Positions 24,025 through 33,207 of a stretch of 64,000 nt of DNA are shown in pieces. The stretch is taken from the NCBI RefSeq assembly GCF_021789315.1, contig NZ_CP084562.1:62001-126000 (forward strand), read 5' to 3'. Within the stretch, counting starts at the first letter, position 1; each line of letters begins with the position of its first letter. Both the position numbers and the translations under genes were made by a program. The notes below the pieces were generated by a model, which was not told the origin of the DNA, ran no database searches, and worked only from the letters and a program-made list of their open reading frames with translations. The stretch comes from Arthrobacter sp. FW305-BF8. GTDB taxonomy: Bacteria; Actinomycetota; Actinomycetes; Actinomycetales; Micrococcaceae.

Positions 24025-25548
24025 ATGATGTTGCTGGTGCCTATGGAGGACGAGCCGAAACCGGGCGGCCTAGTAGGGGGTCTGGTGGACGCTGCTGTTG
24101 GGGTCGTCAAGGCTACTAAGCCTGCTGCGGATGCCGTTGGCGGGGTTGTGAGTTTTGCTTCTGATCCGTTGGGGGCGATTTTCAAGGCGACTCGTGATGG
24201 CGCCCGTGGGCTGGCGAATGATTTGCTGCCGGCGTTATCCAAAGCCACGGAGCCGGATCTGTCGGTGGACTGGTTCATCAAGGCCTATGCGATCAGCTTC
24301 GCATTGGCGATTGTGGTGTGGGGTTTCCTGCTGCTGTTCCAGTTCATCGCGGTTGCCCGGGGAGCTCTGGCCGGTCAGGAGTTCGTTGAGGTTTTGACCA
24401 CGAAGACGGCGTTGTTCTTTGGCGGCGCCCTGTTCGGGCCGTTGATCGGCGTGATGTTGGTGAAGGCGCTGGGGGGTTTGTCGGAGAGCCTGATCTCGTG
24501 GGGGATTGTTTCATCGTCGGAGCGGATGCTCTCCACGATGGACTCGATGCTGAAGACGGACGCGGCTGCGTTCCCTGGCGGGGTGATCGTGGGTATCGGG
24601 TTGATGGCCTGCATGATTGTTGGCCTGTTCGTGGTGGTGATCATGCTGGCCGTGATGCTGGTGACGCTGTACTTTTCCGGGGTCATGGCACCGCTGGGCA
24701 TGGTCTGGTTCACCTCGGCCAGGCACGGTTCCTTCGGCAGGAAAATTCCGCTGCTCTGGTTGGGGATTCTCGCCTGCCATCCGCTGCTGTTTTTCATGCT
24801 GGGTATCGCGTACAACATGATTGCCGCGTCCGCGTCTTGGATGAAGTGGAGCGACGGGCTGGGAACGCTGATGAACATCATCGCGTCCTTCATCGCGTTG
24901 ATGATCGCCGGCCTGGCCCCGATGATGCTGATGAAGTTCGCCCCGGTCATCCCCTCGGGTGCCGGCGGTCAGAACGGCCCTTCGCTGACGCCTCCGCAGA
25001 AGGAATACGGGCCGCAGAACATGCGGGACGTGAAAGACATGAACCGGGCAGACCCTGCCGGTGGTGAACCCGGGACGCAGGGCTCCGGGTCCCAGGGTGC
25101 TGGGTCGCAGGGCTCGGGTGCAGCGTCACAGGATCCGACGGGGTCTGGGGAGGATGGGTCGCTGATCCGCAAACTCCGCGAGCTGAACGGCGGCTCCCAG
25201 GCCGATGCCGCCTCCAGCTCCGACAGCGCACCCGTAGTACCCAAGATGCCCATCGGGGGCGGGCCGCAGGCCGGGGCCGCCGCTGGTGCGGAAACCGGAG
25301 CCGGTGCCTCAGCGGCCGCGGCCGGTGGGGGCGCCGGTGGTGCGGAAGCGATGGCTGCGGCGGGTGCCGTTGAGTCCTCGAGCGGTGTTGGTGCGGCGAT
25401 CGGGATTCCTACCCTCCTGGCCTCGGGTGCGATGGCGGCGGCGGAGAAGGCCAAGGACGTGGGCGAGACAGCGGCACGGCTGGGGGCGGCAGGCGGAGAG
25501 TACGCGGCCGGCGGCATGGACGACGAGACGGAACGGTACGGGGGATAA
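24025..25548 (+). CDS. VirB6/TrbL-like polytopic channel protein
   Basis: This 507-residue protein has about six hydrophobic helices between residues 90 and 310, including a long Met/Val/Leu-rich helix (near 195-220). After them comes a low-complexity, Gly/Ser/Ala-rich cytoplasmic tail of about 190 residues with GSQG repeats. VirB6-like proteins form the inner-membrane channel of T4SSs; in actinobacteria they commonly have such disordered tails. It starts 3 bp after the VirB8-like gene and is followed 3 bp later by the SCO6880-like gene. Confidence 0.7.
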   Translation: MMLLVPMEDEPKPGGLVGGLVDAAVGVVKATKPAADAVGGVVSFASDPLGAIFKATRDGARGLANDLLPALSKATEPDLSVDWFIKAYAISFALAIVVWGFLLLFQFIAVARGALAGQEFVEVLTTKTALFFGGALFGPLIGVMLVKALGGLSESLISWGIVSSSERMLSTMDSMLKTDAAAFPGGVIVGIGLMACMIVGLFVVVIMLAVMLVTLYFSGVMAPLGMVWFTSARHGSFGRKIPLLWLGILACHPLLFFMLGIAYNMIAASASWMKWSDGLGTLMNIIASFIALMIAGLAPMMLMKFAPVIPSGAGGQNGPSLTPPQKEYGPQNMRDVKDMNRADPAGGEPGTQGSGSQGAGSQGSGAASQDPTGSGEDGSLIRKLRELNGGSQADAASSSDSAPVVPKMPIGGGPQAGAAAGAETGAGASAAAAGGGAGGAEAMAAAGAVESSSGVGAAIGIPTLLASGAMAAAEKAKDVGETAARLGAAGGEYAAGGMDDETERYGG

Positions 25549-25551
25549 ACG

Positions 25552-27171
25552 ATGGCGACACGGTTCATTGGCGGGGAATCGGGGCACCGGAGCTTCTTCG
25601 GCGGTATCAAGTCCACCTCCCAGCTGATCGGTTTGGGCGGGTGCCTGCTGATCGGGTTCTTCGGGATGATGTTCACGGGGTGGCCCGGTCTGGTCGCCGG
25701 GGTGCTCTCCGGAGTGGTCGTCTACCTTCTTACCGCCTCGACGCACCGGGGATCCTACTGGGAGCGGCGGAAACGGCGTGCCCGGTGGAAGGAACGCCAG
25801 AAGGCCGGCACTGACCGGTTCATCCCCTACAGCACCGCCGTGTGGGACGAGGCCACCGCCCTGGCAGACCTCGCCACGTCCGGTGCCGAGAAGGCACGGA
25901 TCATGGCAGCGGTCCGGTCACGTCCGGACGGAGCAGACGGGATGGGCTGGCTGGACGCAAGGACCGGGAAACCCGGAATCGCCTGGCACGCACCCGCTGG
26001 CGAGCAACCATACCTGTCGGTCGCGTTCGAGGTCTCCGGGCAGCTGCGCGGTGCAGAATCCCAGCGCAAGCAGGAGCAGGCGCAGGCCGGTTTCGGGGCT
26101 TTGCTGGCAGGGTTCGCGCCGGCGTCCAAACTGGTCAGCGGTATCCAGTCCATCACCCGGGTGCTGCCGCCGGACCTGGCCCTGAACGAGGCCTGGGTCC
26201 AGGACCACTTGGCGGCCGACGCGAACCCTGCAGCCGTCCGCTCCTACCAGGAGGTGCTGGAACGCACCGGCCGGGACACCTTCGTCCAGCGGCACCTGAT
26301 TGTGGGACGCTGGCCCCTGACCCCGGACTTCTACGCCACCGCCGCCCGCTACGGTACCGGGCGGGACGGGTGGCGGCTGTTGATGGCCGCGGAGATCTCC
26401 TCCCTGGCCCGGTCCCTGCGTGCCGCGAAACTGGGCGAGGTGCGGCCGCTGACCGCACGGGCCGTCGTGGCCATGATGCTGCACCAGCAGAACCCTTCCC
26501 GGCCGCCCCTGATGGTCGCCGGAGTACGGGCCGACCGGATGGGCCTGCCGTCCCGGGACGAGTGGAACTCCACCTGGATCACCGGCACCGACCCGATCAC
26601 CGGCGCCGAGGTCGTGTGGGGGCACCGGACGGCGATGATCAGCGCCGAGAACATGGAAACGGGGGAGCGGACCCCGTACTGGCTGCTGTCCCTGCTGCAC
26701 AACGCCGGGTCCGGGGCGCGGACGCTCAGCTTCCAGCTCGAGACTGTCCCGGCCGACCAGGCCCGGCTGCTGGCCTCCAAAGACGTCGTGCGGGACATGG
26801 CCGCGGTGATCTCCAAGCAGAAAAAAGGCCAGCTGGTCGATCCGGCCACGGACGTGAACCTCGCCTCGGCCCGTGCCCGGGGCGCGGACCTGATGCCCGG
26901 CACCGGCCAGCACGGGGTGAACTGGGTCGGGTTCATCACCATTTCCGCCCGCACCCAGGCCGGCCTGACCGACGCCGCGCGGCGGCTGGAAGAGTCGGCC
27001 GCCACCGCGGCCGGCATCGGCAAACTCGAATGGCTGGACACCTACCAGTCCGCCGCGTCCGGGACCACCTGGCCGATCTACCGCGGCACGAAACCGGCAA
27101 CACCGACCCTGGGCGCCAGGATGATGGACCAGCTGGCCGGACGCGGCGAAAAAGAAGAGAAGGTCGCCTGA
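25552..27171 (+). CDS. SCO6880-family conjugation protein (PrgI/VirB3-VirB4 N-terminal-like)
   Basis: This 539-residue protein has an N-terminal two-TM PrgI/VirB3-like hairpin (about 22-63) and a basic region (SYWERRKRRARWKER). A large soluble region of the SCO6880 family follows. Conserved-looking blocks are YLSVAFEVSGQLRG, RHLIVGRWPLTPDF and HGVNWVGFITI. In this lineage it replaces the N-terminal part of VirB4, with the ATPase encoded by the next gene. Its TGA overlaps the next ATG by one base. The exact function is not established. Confidence 0.75.
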   Translation: MATRFIGGESGHRSFFGGIKSTSQLIGLGGCLLIGFFGMMFTGWPGLVAGVLSGVVVYLLTASTHRGSYWERRKRRARWKERQKAGTDRFIPYSTAVWDEATALADLATSGAEKARIMAAVRSRPDGADGMGWLDARTGKPGIAWHAPAGEQPYLSVAFEVSGQLRGAESQRKQEQAQAGFGALLAGFAPASKLVSGIQSITRVLPPDLALNEAWVQDHLAADANPAAVRSYQEVLERTGRDTFVQRHLIVGRWPLTPDFYATAARYGTGRDGWRLLMAAEISSLARSLRAAKLGEVRPLTARAVVAMMLHQQNPSRPPLMVAGVRADRMGLPSRDEWNSTWITGTDPITGAEVVWGHRTAMISAENMETGERTPYWLLSLLHNAGSGARTLSFQLETVPADQARLLASKDVVRDMAAVISKQKKGQLVDPATDVNLASARARGADLMPGTGQHGVNWVGFITISARTQAGLTDAARRLEESAATAAGIGKLEWLDTYQSAASGTTWPIYRGTKPATPTLGARMMDQLAGRGEKEEKVA

Positions 27172-28802
27172 TGGACACCACCAAAGAAATCACCACAAAC
27201 AAGCCCAGCACCGACGCACGCAGTGTCGAGGAACCGGCCGACCAAGCCATCACCGAACCTGTGAGCACGAAACCGGGTGAGGATCGTTTTCCGCTCACTC
27301 CTGGAGCAGAGGCGCCCGTGGTCGTCACAGACACAAAGGCCAAAGGCTCGTGGATCCGGCGGGTGCCGTTGTTGCGGGTGTTCGCCGCCCCGGAGATCGA
27401 ACCGGCTCTGACACTGGAAGCGGGGGAGTGGCCGCCGTACGCGGAGCAGGGCACCAGACTCAGGGCCCGGGAACGGGCGGCACGGAACGGCTTCTACGCT
27501 CCCTTGTTCCAGGGCGCTCCGACGACGACCCGTCAGGCAGAGATCCTGAACACGGCTCTGATCGCGGCCCCGACCGGGGTGGAGGGCGTCGCGGCCGGCC
27601 GGGACGTGCTGTCCCAGACAGCGATCAGCAAAGACCCGATCACCGATTACAACTCCACACCAAGGCGGATCACCTCGACCAACGTCCTGGTCGTCGGCGA
27701 TGTCGGGGCGGGCAAGTCCGCTTACACCAAAACGGTGTATGTCATGCGGCCGCTGATCCTGCGCCAGCGCCGGGCCGTGGTGTTCGACAAGAAAAACGAA
27801 AAAGGCGAGGGCGAGTACTCGCCCATCGTCCGGGAGTTCAACGGCGACCACATCAAATTCGCCATGGACGGGACTGGTGTTGTTTTCAACATCCTGGACC
27901 CTGCCATTTCCGGGGTGAACGATGACGGGCTGAACAACCAGCTCGTGTACCTGAACACCATCCCCGCGCTCATGCGCGACGGCCACGGACCCGACGAATG
28001 GGAACGCAAAGCCCTCCGCCTTGCCTACCGGACAATGCTGAAAAACTTCGAAGACACCCGCACCCCCACGACAGCGGACCTGCACGACCTCCTGGGCGTC
28101 ATCGACCCCAAGGATCCCAGCCTGCACGGCATGAGCAACGCCACCCTGGAACAGCTGCACCGGTCCGGGATCGCCATGCGGTTCTGCTTCAACGAACTGC
28201 TGGAAACCTACGGGGCGATCTTCGACGGCGAAACCTCCGCCAGTATCCGGCTGAACCGGAAACTGACCTCGTTCGACATCTCCCAGCTGCCCGACACCGG
28301 ACCGGCCATTCCCATGGTCATGGGCCTGGCGAACCTGTGGCTGCTCGGCACCGTGCGCCGCCCCGAAAACCGAGGCATCCGCACCAACGTGATCAACGAA
28401 GAGGCCGGCCACATCCTTGGCGGTCCGCTGGCGCTGCAGCAGCGGTCGAACATTAAGCTCTCCCGCGGCCTGGGCCTGTCCAACATCTACAACATCCACA
28501 AGGGCGCCACCGACGTCCCGGCAGGGTCCCCGGGCATGGCCGTCATCGAAGAAGCCCAGACCGTGCACATCTTCCGGCAGGACAAACCCGAAGCAGCGCA
28601 GTGGTGCGTCAGGACGTTCGGGCTCAACCCCGACTCCGCCAACGACATCATGGTCCTGCGCAACGGCCACCACCTCCTCAAATCCGGTGCCGACGTCCCC
28701 GAGGTCGAGATCGAGCACGTCCGCTCCGCCTGGGAAGTGGCCATGACCGACACCGACTCGGCACTGCGCGACACCGACTCCGCCTACGCAGACGTCGCCT
28801 AA
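27171..28802 (+). CDS. VirB4-type T4SS ATPase
   Basis: This 543-residue ATPase has Walker A GDVGAGKSAYTK (about 182-193), RAVVFDKKNEKGEG after it, and Walker B TNVINEEAGH (about 405-414). The C-terminal motif VLRNGHHLL is typical of the VirB4 RecA-like domain. The N-terminal about 170 residues are shortened relative to classical VirB4, in line with a separate SCO6880 partner. It powers pilus/channel assembly and substrate transfer. It starts at ATG 27171, overlapping the preceding stop, and T4CP follows 19 bp later. Confidence 0.85.
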   Translation: MDTTKEITTNKPSTDARSVEEPADQAITEPVSTKPGEDRFPLTPGAEAPVVVTDTKAKGSWIRRVPLLRVFAAPEIEPALTLEAGEWPPYAEQGTRLRARERAARNGFYAPLFQGAPTTTRQAEILNTALIAAPTGVEGVAAGRDVLSQTAISKDPITDYNSTPRRITSTNVLVVGDVGAGKSAYTKTVYVMRPLILRQRRAVVFDKKNEKGEGEYSPIVREFNGDHIKFAMDGTGVVFNILDPAISGVNDDGLNNQLVYLNTIPALMRDGHGPDEWERKALRLAYRTMLKNFEDTRTPTTADLHDLLGVIDPKDPSLHGMSNATLEQLHRSGIAMRFCFNELLETYGAIFDGETSASIRLNRKLTSFDISQLPDTGPAIPMVMGLANLWLLGTVRRPENRGIRTNVINEEAGHILGGPLALQQRSNIKLSRGLGLSNIYNIHKGATDVPAGSPGMAVIEEAQTVHIFRQDKPEAAQWCVRTFGLNPDSANDIMVLRNGHHLLKSGADVPEVEIEHVRSAWEVAMTDTDSALRDTDSAYADVA

Positions 28803-28821
28803 ACAAGGGGGAACAAGACCA

Positions 28822-30645
28822 ATGACCGGGAACATCACCGTCGACAAGCACAACCCGTCCGGCTCCACCGTCAAAAGGACCGAACGCGAACTCGCCGTCC
28901 TCACCGTCCTGGCCGCCTTCCTGTGGCACGTCGCCCTGGTCTGGACCACCGGACTGGCGTTCGCGGACTGGCCGGCGACCTCGAAAGCCCTGCTCGACTC
29001 CGTCATCGGCCTGATCGCGCCCACCAAGACGGCCTCCCCGGTGGCGGTGAACGGTCACCCGGGCGATGAGTGGGGCTGGCCCGTCACCGTCTGGGCCATC
29101 CTCGTCGTGCTCCTGGTCGCGGCCTACATTGGGTCGTTGTTCGGGGTGAAGGCGCTGCGGGCCCGGTACCGGAAGGCCCGGACGGGGGAGAATGGCATGA
29201 GCACCGCCAAGGGAATCAGAACCCGCATCGAAGGCGCCGATGCGTCCTCCCTCGCCCCGGCCGTGTACGTCCTGGACGGGCACGAAATCGCCATCCGCCT
29301 CGAAGACACCGCCTGCACCGTCGCCCCGCCCAAGTGGGGAAAGACCACCTACATGGTCGCCGGTATGGTCGCCGACGCCTCCGGAGCGGTCATCACCACC
29401 TCCACCCGCCCGGACGTGCTGCGCCTGACCGCCGGTGTCCGCAAGAACGCGGGGAAGGTCTACGTCGCCGACTTCGACGGGCTCAGCCAGTACCCGGACA
29501 AGCTCCGCTGGGACATGGTCGCCGGCTGCCAGGACCCGCAGATCGCCTCCGAACGGGCATCGGCCATGGTCAACGCCATGCCCCGCACCGGCGCCCCGTC
29601 CTCGGCCGACCGGTACTTCGACTCCGGCTGCGTCATGATCCTCGAAGCCCTGCTCCACGCCGCCGCGCTCAAGACCGGGGGCTCGATGCGGGACGTGCTG
29701 CGCTGGTCGCAGAACTTCTCCGAACACGAACCGGCGAACATCCTCCGGCAACAGTCCCCGACGGTGAAGACCTGGGCGGGGAACCTCGATGAGTGGTGCC
29801 GGCAAAACAACCCGGACACGATCGGCAACACCAAAACCACCCTCGGCAAAATCACCGGGCCGATGAAGAACGAGACCGTCCTGTCGATGCTGTGCGCCAC
29901 CGAAGATGACCCCGGCATCAACGTCGATACCTTCACCGACGAGGCGAACACACTGTACTGCCTGACCCGGGTCTCGATGAACGCCTCCACCGCCCCGATC
30001 GTCACCGCCCTGGTCGAATCCCTCGTGCAGGCCGGGATCCGCAGATCCGGCGCCATGGCCTCGGGGAAACTGGACGTCCCCGTCTCCGTGATCCTGGACG
30101 AAGCAGCGAACACCTGCGCCCTGCCGTCCCTGCCCTCGCTCATGTCCGAAGGCGGCGGCAACGGCATCCACACCTCCGTGTTCGTCCAGACCTACTCCCA
30201 GCTCGTGAACAGGTGGGGCGAGGAAGGCGCCGAAACGATCTTCGATTCCGCCGCCGCCAAAACCATCTTCGGCGGGATCTCGGACGTGAAGTTCCTGACC
30301 AAGATCTCGGACCTCATCGGCCGGCACTGGGTCGAACACACCTCCACCTCATCCTCGACCGGCAAGGACGGCGTGGCCTCGGTGAACATCTCCAAGTCCA
30401 AACAGCTCGACCAAAAGATGCGCGTCGATGAGATCCGCAAACTCCCCCAAGGCAAGGTCCTGCTGATGTACCGCGAGATCGAAGCCGTCGTCAACGTCGT
30501 GCCCTGGTGGGAACGGCCCGACAGCGAAAAATTCAGGGCCTCCCGCACCTGGTGCCTGAAACAGGAAGGCATCACCGCCGAGAACGCCGACCAGGCCGCC
30601 GACAACGAAAACGCCGCCGAAGCCAAACTGGCCGCCGGTTCATGA
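28822..30645 (+). CDS. VirD4/TraG-type conjugative coupling protein (T4CP)
   Basis: This 607-residue protein has two N-terminal TM helices (about 25-50 and 85-110) and a nucleotide-binding domain with P-loop VAPPKWGKTTYM (about 167-178). The Walker B/TraM-recognition region is VSVILDEAANTCALP (about 415-430), followed by FVQTYSQLVNRWG. This is the TraG/TraD family, which brings relaxase-DNA to the channel. ATG 28822 follows AAGGGGGAACAAGACC. It overlaps the DUF4913 gene by 4 bp. No relaxase gene was found in the window. Confidence 0.88.
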   Translation: MTGNITVDKHNPSGSTVKRTERELAVLTVLAAFLWHVALVWTTGLAFADWPATSKALLDSVIGLIAPTKTASPVAVNGHPGDEWGWPVTVWAILVVLLVAAYIGSLFGVKALRARYRKARTGENGMSTAKGIRTRIEGADASSLAPAVYVLDGHEIAIRLEDTACTVAPPKWGKTTYMVAGMVADASGAVITTSTRPDVLRLTAGVRKNAGKVYVADFDGLSQYPDKLRWDMVAGCQDPQIASERASAMVNAMPRTGAPSSADRYFDSGCVMILEALLHAAALKTGGSMRDVLRWSQNFSEHEPANILRQQSPTVKTWAGNLDEWCRQNNPDTIGNTKTTLGKITGPMKNETVLSMLCATEDDPGINVDTFTDEANTLYCLTRVSMNASTAPIVTALVESLVQAGIRRSGAMASGKLDVPVSVILDEAANTCALPSLPSLMSEGGGNGIHTSVFVQTYSQLVNRWGEEGAETIFDSAAAKTIFGGISDVKFLTKISDLIGRHWVEHTSTSSSTGKDGVASVNISKSKQLDQKMRVDEIRKLPQGKVLLMYREIEAVVNVVPWWERPDSEKFRASRTWCLKQEGITAENADQAADNENAAEAKLAAGS

Positions 30646-31424
30646 CCTACGAACCGGGCCCCGAAGAAGACCCCATGCCCCACGACGCCTGGTACCCACC
30701 CGAAGACACGTGGCTCCCGCCCGACAACGCAGCACCGTCCGTCCCCGCCCGCGCGGACGGCAGGACCGGTGAATCCACCGGCCCGCCGGCACCTGCCCGG
30801 GCGTATGAATCTGGCCAAGCGGCTGGGGCTGTCCGGTCGCCGGGACCTGACGTAGCGGGTGTTGAGGCTATTCCGGAGCTCCTGGAGCGGATGGGTGCCG
30901 TGGAGGAACTCGCCGCCGGGCTGTTTGAAGAGATCTCCAGCGCCCCGGCCGGCGGCCCGTGGTACTGGGCGGACCTGAATCCGGAGCAGGCAAGGGACCT
31001 GTGGGCCGAGCTGGACGGGTTTGTGGTCTGGCTGCAGAACAGGATCCTGCGGCACTCCTCCAACTCCGCCGGCTGGATCCCCGCGTGCTGGTACCGCCAC
31101 CCCGACGCCGTCGAACTGCTGACCGCGCTGATGGTCGCGCACAAGGCCGCCTACCGGTCCAAGAACACCAAGCCCGGCTTCGAACTCACCGAATGGTTCA
31201 CCCGCGCCCTCTGGCCAACCATGGACTCCCTGGCCCAGCGGATGACCTTCAAAAACTGCATGGAAGGCCAAGGGCACTTCGACGCCACCAGCCCCGGCCT
31301 GCAACTCACCGCCGCCAGCGACGACTTCACCGCCTTCCTCAACCAGGAAAACACAGCCCAGGAAACAGGCGGGCAGGAAACCGCCGGCGCCGCGGCCGGC
31401 ACGGGGGAACCTGCCCATGCGTAA
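30642..31424 (+). CDS. DUF4913 protein of the conjugation cluster
   Basis: This 260-residue protein has an acidic Pro-rich N-terminus (about 1-85) and a conserved central domain. The domain includes PWYWADLNPEQARDLWAEL, CWYRHPDAVELLTALM and SLAQRMTFKNCMEGQGH, the pattern of DUF4913 seen beside actinobacterial TraG genes. The tail is Gln/Thr/Gly-rich. Role unknown; possibly a substrate adaptor for the coupling protein, inferred from coupling by ATGA to T4CP. It overlaps the next gene by 8 bp. Confidence 0.75.
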   Translation: MTYEPGPEEDPMPHDAWYPPEDTWLPPDNAAPSVPARADGRTGESTGPPAPARAYESGQAAGAVRSPGPDVAGVEAIPELLERMGAVEELAAGLFEEISSAPAGGPWYWADLNPEQARDLWAELDGFVVWLQNRILRHSSNSAGWIPACWYRHPDAVELLTALMVAHKAAYRSKNTKPGFELTEWFTRALWPTMDSLAQRMTFKNCMEGQGHFDATSPGLQLTAASDDFTAFLNQENTAQETGGQETAGAAAGTGEPAHA

Positions 31425-32505
31425 AGCCGGGCTGTTGCTTCTGGTGCCGGCGCTTCCGATCCTCATCGTGGCGTGCCTGCTGCTGATCGCCGTTCTCTCC
31501 GTCGGCGGCGGGACGGCCCCCGCGCAGGCTGCCTGCACCAGTGTCAACGGCAAGGCCTTCAATCAGGTGGAGATCCCCCACGGCTGGGGCGGGGCCGTGG
31601 CCGCGGCGGCGAAGACCGCCGGTGTGCCGGCCTCCGTGCTCGCCTCGCAGCTGGAAGCCGAAAGCGGCTGGAACCCGAACGCCAAATCCCCGGTGGGAGC
31701 CGCGGGCCTGGCCCAATTCATGCCCGGCACCTGGGCATCGTACGGCGACGGGGGTGACATCCTGAATCCCGTCCATGCCATCGCCGCCCAGGGCCGCTAC
31801 ATGGCCGCCCTCATCAAGCAGTTGCTCCCGGTGGCCAGGAGCAGCGGGCAGGACATCGTCCGTCTCGCCCTTGCCGGGTACAACGCAGGTCCCGGCGCGG
31901 TTGAGGCGGCGAAAGGGATCCCGGCCTTTGCCGAGACCCGCGACTATGTGGACAAGATCATGCGCACTGCCCAGGAGAAGTACGGCGCTTCGTGCCCGGC
32001 CAGCGGCAACGTCGAGGTCGGCGCGCTGACCGGCAAATGGTCCAGGCCGCTGCCCGGCTCCACGTTCACCTCCGGGTACGGGCCACGCCCCACCCCCGCG
32101 GGGACGTTGAACATCGGCGGGAACTTCCACTACGGGATCGACTTCGCCACACCCGGCACCGCCGGGACGGTCGTGGCCGTGATGGACATGAAGATCGTCA
32201 TCGCCCATGAGCTGCAGTCCAGCAGCGGCACCTGGGTCGCCGGGGTGAGCCTGGACGGCAAACTCACCGCCACCTACTCCCACATGGAAGCCGGATCCCT
32301 GCGCGTGAAGGAAGGCGACACGGTCTCCGCCGGCACCCCGCTCGGCACCGAAGGAGCCACCGGCAACGTCACTGGCAGGCACCTGCACTTCGAAATGTAC
32401 CAAGGCGCCCCGAAAGATCCACGCCTCGGCGCCGTGGACCCCAAACTCGGCGAAGTGAAACCCATTGACCCGACCCCCATTCTGAAAGGCAAAGGCGTCC
32501 TATGA
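31417..32505 (+). CDS. VirB1-like cell-wall hydrolase: lytic transglycosylase plus M23 peptidase
   Basis: This 362-residue exported protein has a signal/anchor helix (about 5-32). An SLT domain follows with catalytic Glu in SQLEAESGWNP and later GLAQFMPGTW and AGYNAGPGAV. A C-terminal LytM/M23 domain has the zinc motifs HYGIDFATP (H-x3-D) and HLHFEMY (HxH). Together they cut glycan strands and peptide bridges to open the wall for the T4SS. Fusions of this kind are usual in Gram-positive conjugation loci. It overlaps the next gene by ATGA. Confidence 0.92.
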   Translation: MRKAGLLLLVPALPILIVACLLLIAVLSVGGGTAPAQAACTSVNGKAFNQVEIPHGWGGAVAAAAKTAGVPASVLASQLEAESGWNPNAKSPVGAAGLAQFMPGTWASYGDGGDILNPVHAIAAQGRYMAALIKQLLPVARSSGQDIVRLALAGYNAGPGAVEAAKGIPAFAETRDYVDKIMRTAQEKYGASCPASGNVEVGALTGKWSRPLPGSTFTSGYGPRPTPAGTLNIGGNFHYGIDFATPGTAGTVVAVMDMKIVIAHELQSSSGTWVAGVSLDGKLTATYSHMEAGSLRVKEGDTVSAGTPLGTEGATGNVTGRHLHFEMYQGAPKDPRLGAVDPKLGEVKPIDPTPILKGKGVL

Positions 32506-33089
32506 GGCCCACCAAGATCATCGCCGCTGTCCTTCTGGCAGCAGTCCTGCCACTGACCGGCTGCGGACAGGGCGCAACCGGCAGACAACCTGCCCCCGCC
32601 CCGTCCGTCACGGCGACACCGAAGCCGGCGCCGTTCGACGCGACCGTGAAGCATCTGCTTGAGGTGGATCGCGCCAACCCCGACAAGGTCGCGACCGCGT
32701 TCGCCACCCTGGTCACGAGCTGGGACGTCGCCAAAGACCGGACGGAAACCGCCGCCGCGGTCCGCGCCCGCCCGCTGATGACTCCGGCGCTGGCGGCCCG
32801 CACCGTCGAACCGCAACGCAACGCCTCCCAGGCCCTGTGGCTGGAACTCGCACCCCTCGGGGCATTCTCCGCACCGGCCATCGGGCCCGGTGTACCAGTC
32901 GACGGCGACGAAGGAACCGACACCGAAACCACCGCCTACCGGAACTTCACAGCCACCTGGACCTGGCGCGACGTCGACGGCAAACACCTCAAGGCCGATG
33001 AGCGGAAACGGAACATCTTCCTGGTCCTGACCAAGGCCAAGGGGGCATGGTCCGTGGCCGACTACGTCACCGAAGATCTCCCCGCCTAA
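32502..33089 (+). CDS. lipoprotein of the conjugation operon
   Basis: This 195-residue protein has a lipoprotein signal peptide with lipobox PLTGC (Cys about 24). A short linker and a compact domain follow. The domain contains VATAFATLVTSWDV and ends with GAWSVADYVTEDLPA. Size, operon place and the WxV-strand ending resemble TcpC/VirB8-like extracellular domains or T4SS accessory lipoproteins. The family is not certain. It is the last gene of the tra operon, followed by a strong inverted repeat. Confidence 0.7.
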   Translation: MRPTKIIAAVLLAAVLPLTGCGQGATGRQPAPAPSVTATPKPAPFDATVKHLLEVDRANPDKVATAFATLVTSWDVAKDRTETAAAVRARPLMTPALAARTVEPQRNASQALWLELAPLGAFSAPAIGPGVPVDGDEGTDTETTAYRNFTATWTWRDVDGKHLKADERKRNIFLVLTKAKGAWSVADYVTEDLPA

Positions 33090-33123
33090 CGAGAGGCCCT
33101 CAGCATGAGGCTGCCCATAGTCC

Positions 33124-33164
33124 CGGAGGGCCGGCAACCATCCCACCTTCTTGCCGGTCCTCCG
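33124..33164. terminator. inverted repeat after the tra operon (terminator or oriT-like)
   Basis: The arms CGGAGGGCCGGCAA (33124-33137) and TTGCCGGTCCTCCG (33151-33164) differ by one G-T pair and have a 13-nt loop. A second C-run/G-run hairpin follows at about 33167-33190. It sits 35 bp after the last tra gene. A terminator for the operon is the simplest reading. A nic-region role is possible but no nic consensus was recognised. Confidence 0.55.
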
Positions 33165-33207
33165 TTCCCTCCCGTAGTTGGGGGAGGGGGAGAGGCCATC
33201 GTCCTGG

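Noticed and set aside
30192..31562. Long minus-strand frames opposite the tra and copper genes (for example 456 codons here).
   Set aside because: They are antisense to clear genes with recognised motifs; long antisense frames are expected in high-GC DNA.
33124..33190. oriT of the conjugative element.
   Set aside because: Inverted repeats are present, but no nic consensus or adjacent relaxase supports it; listed as a terminator-like repeat instead.
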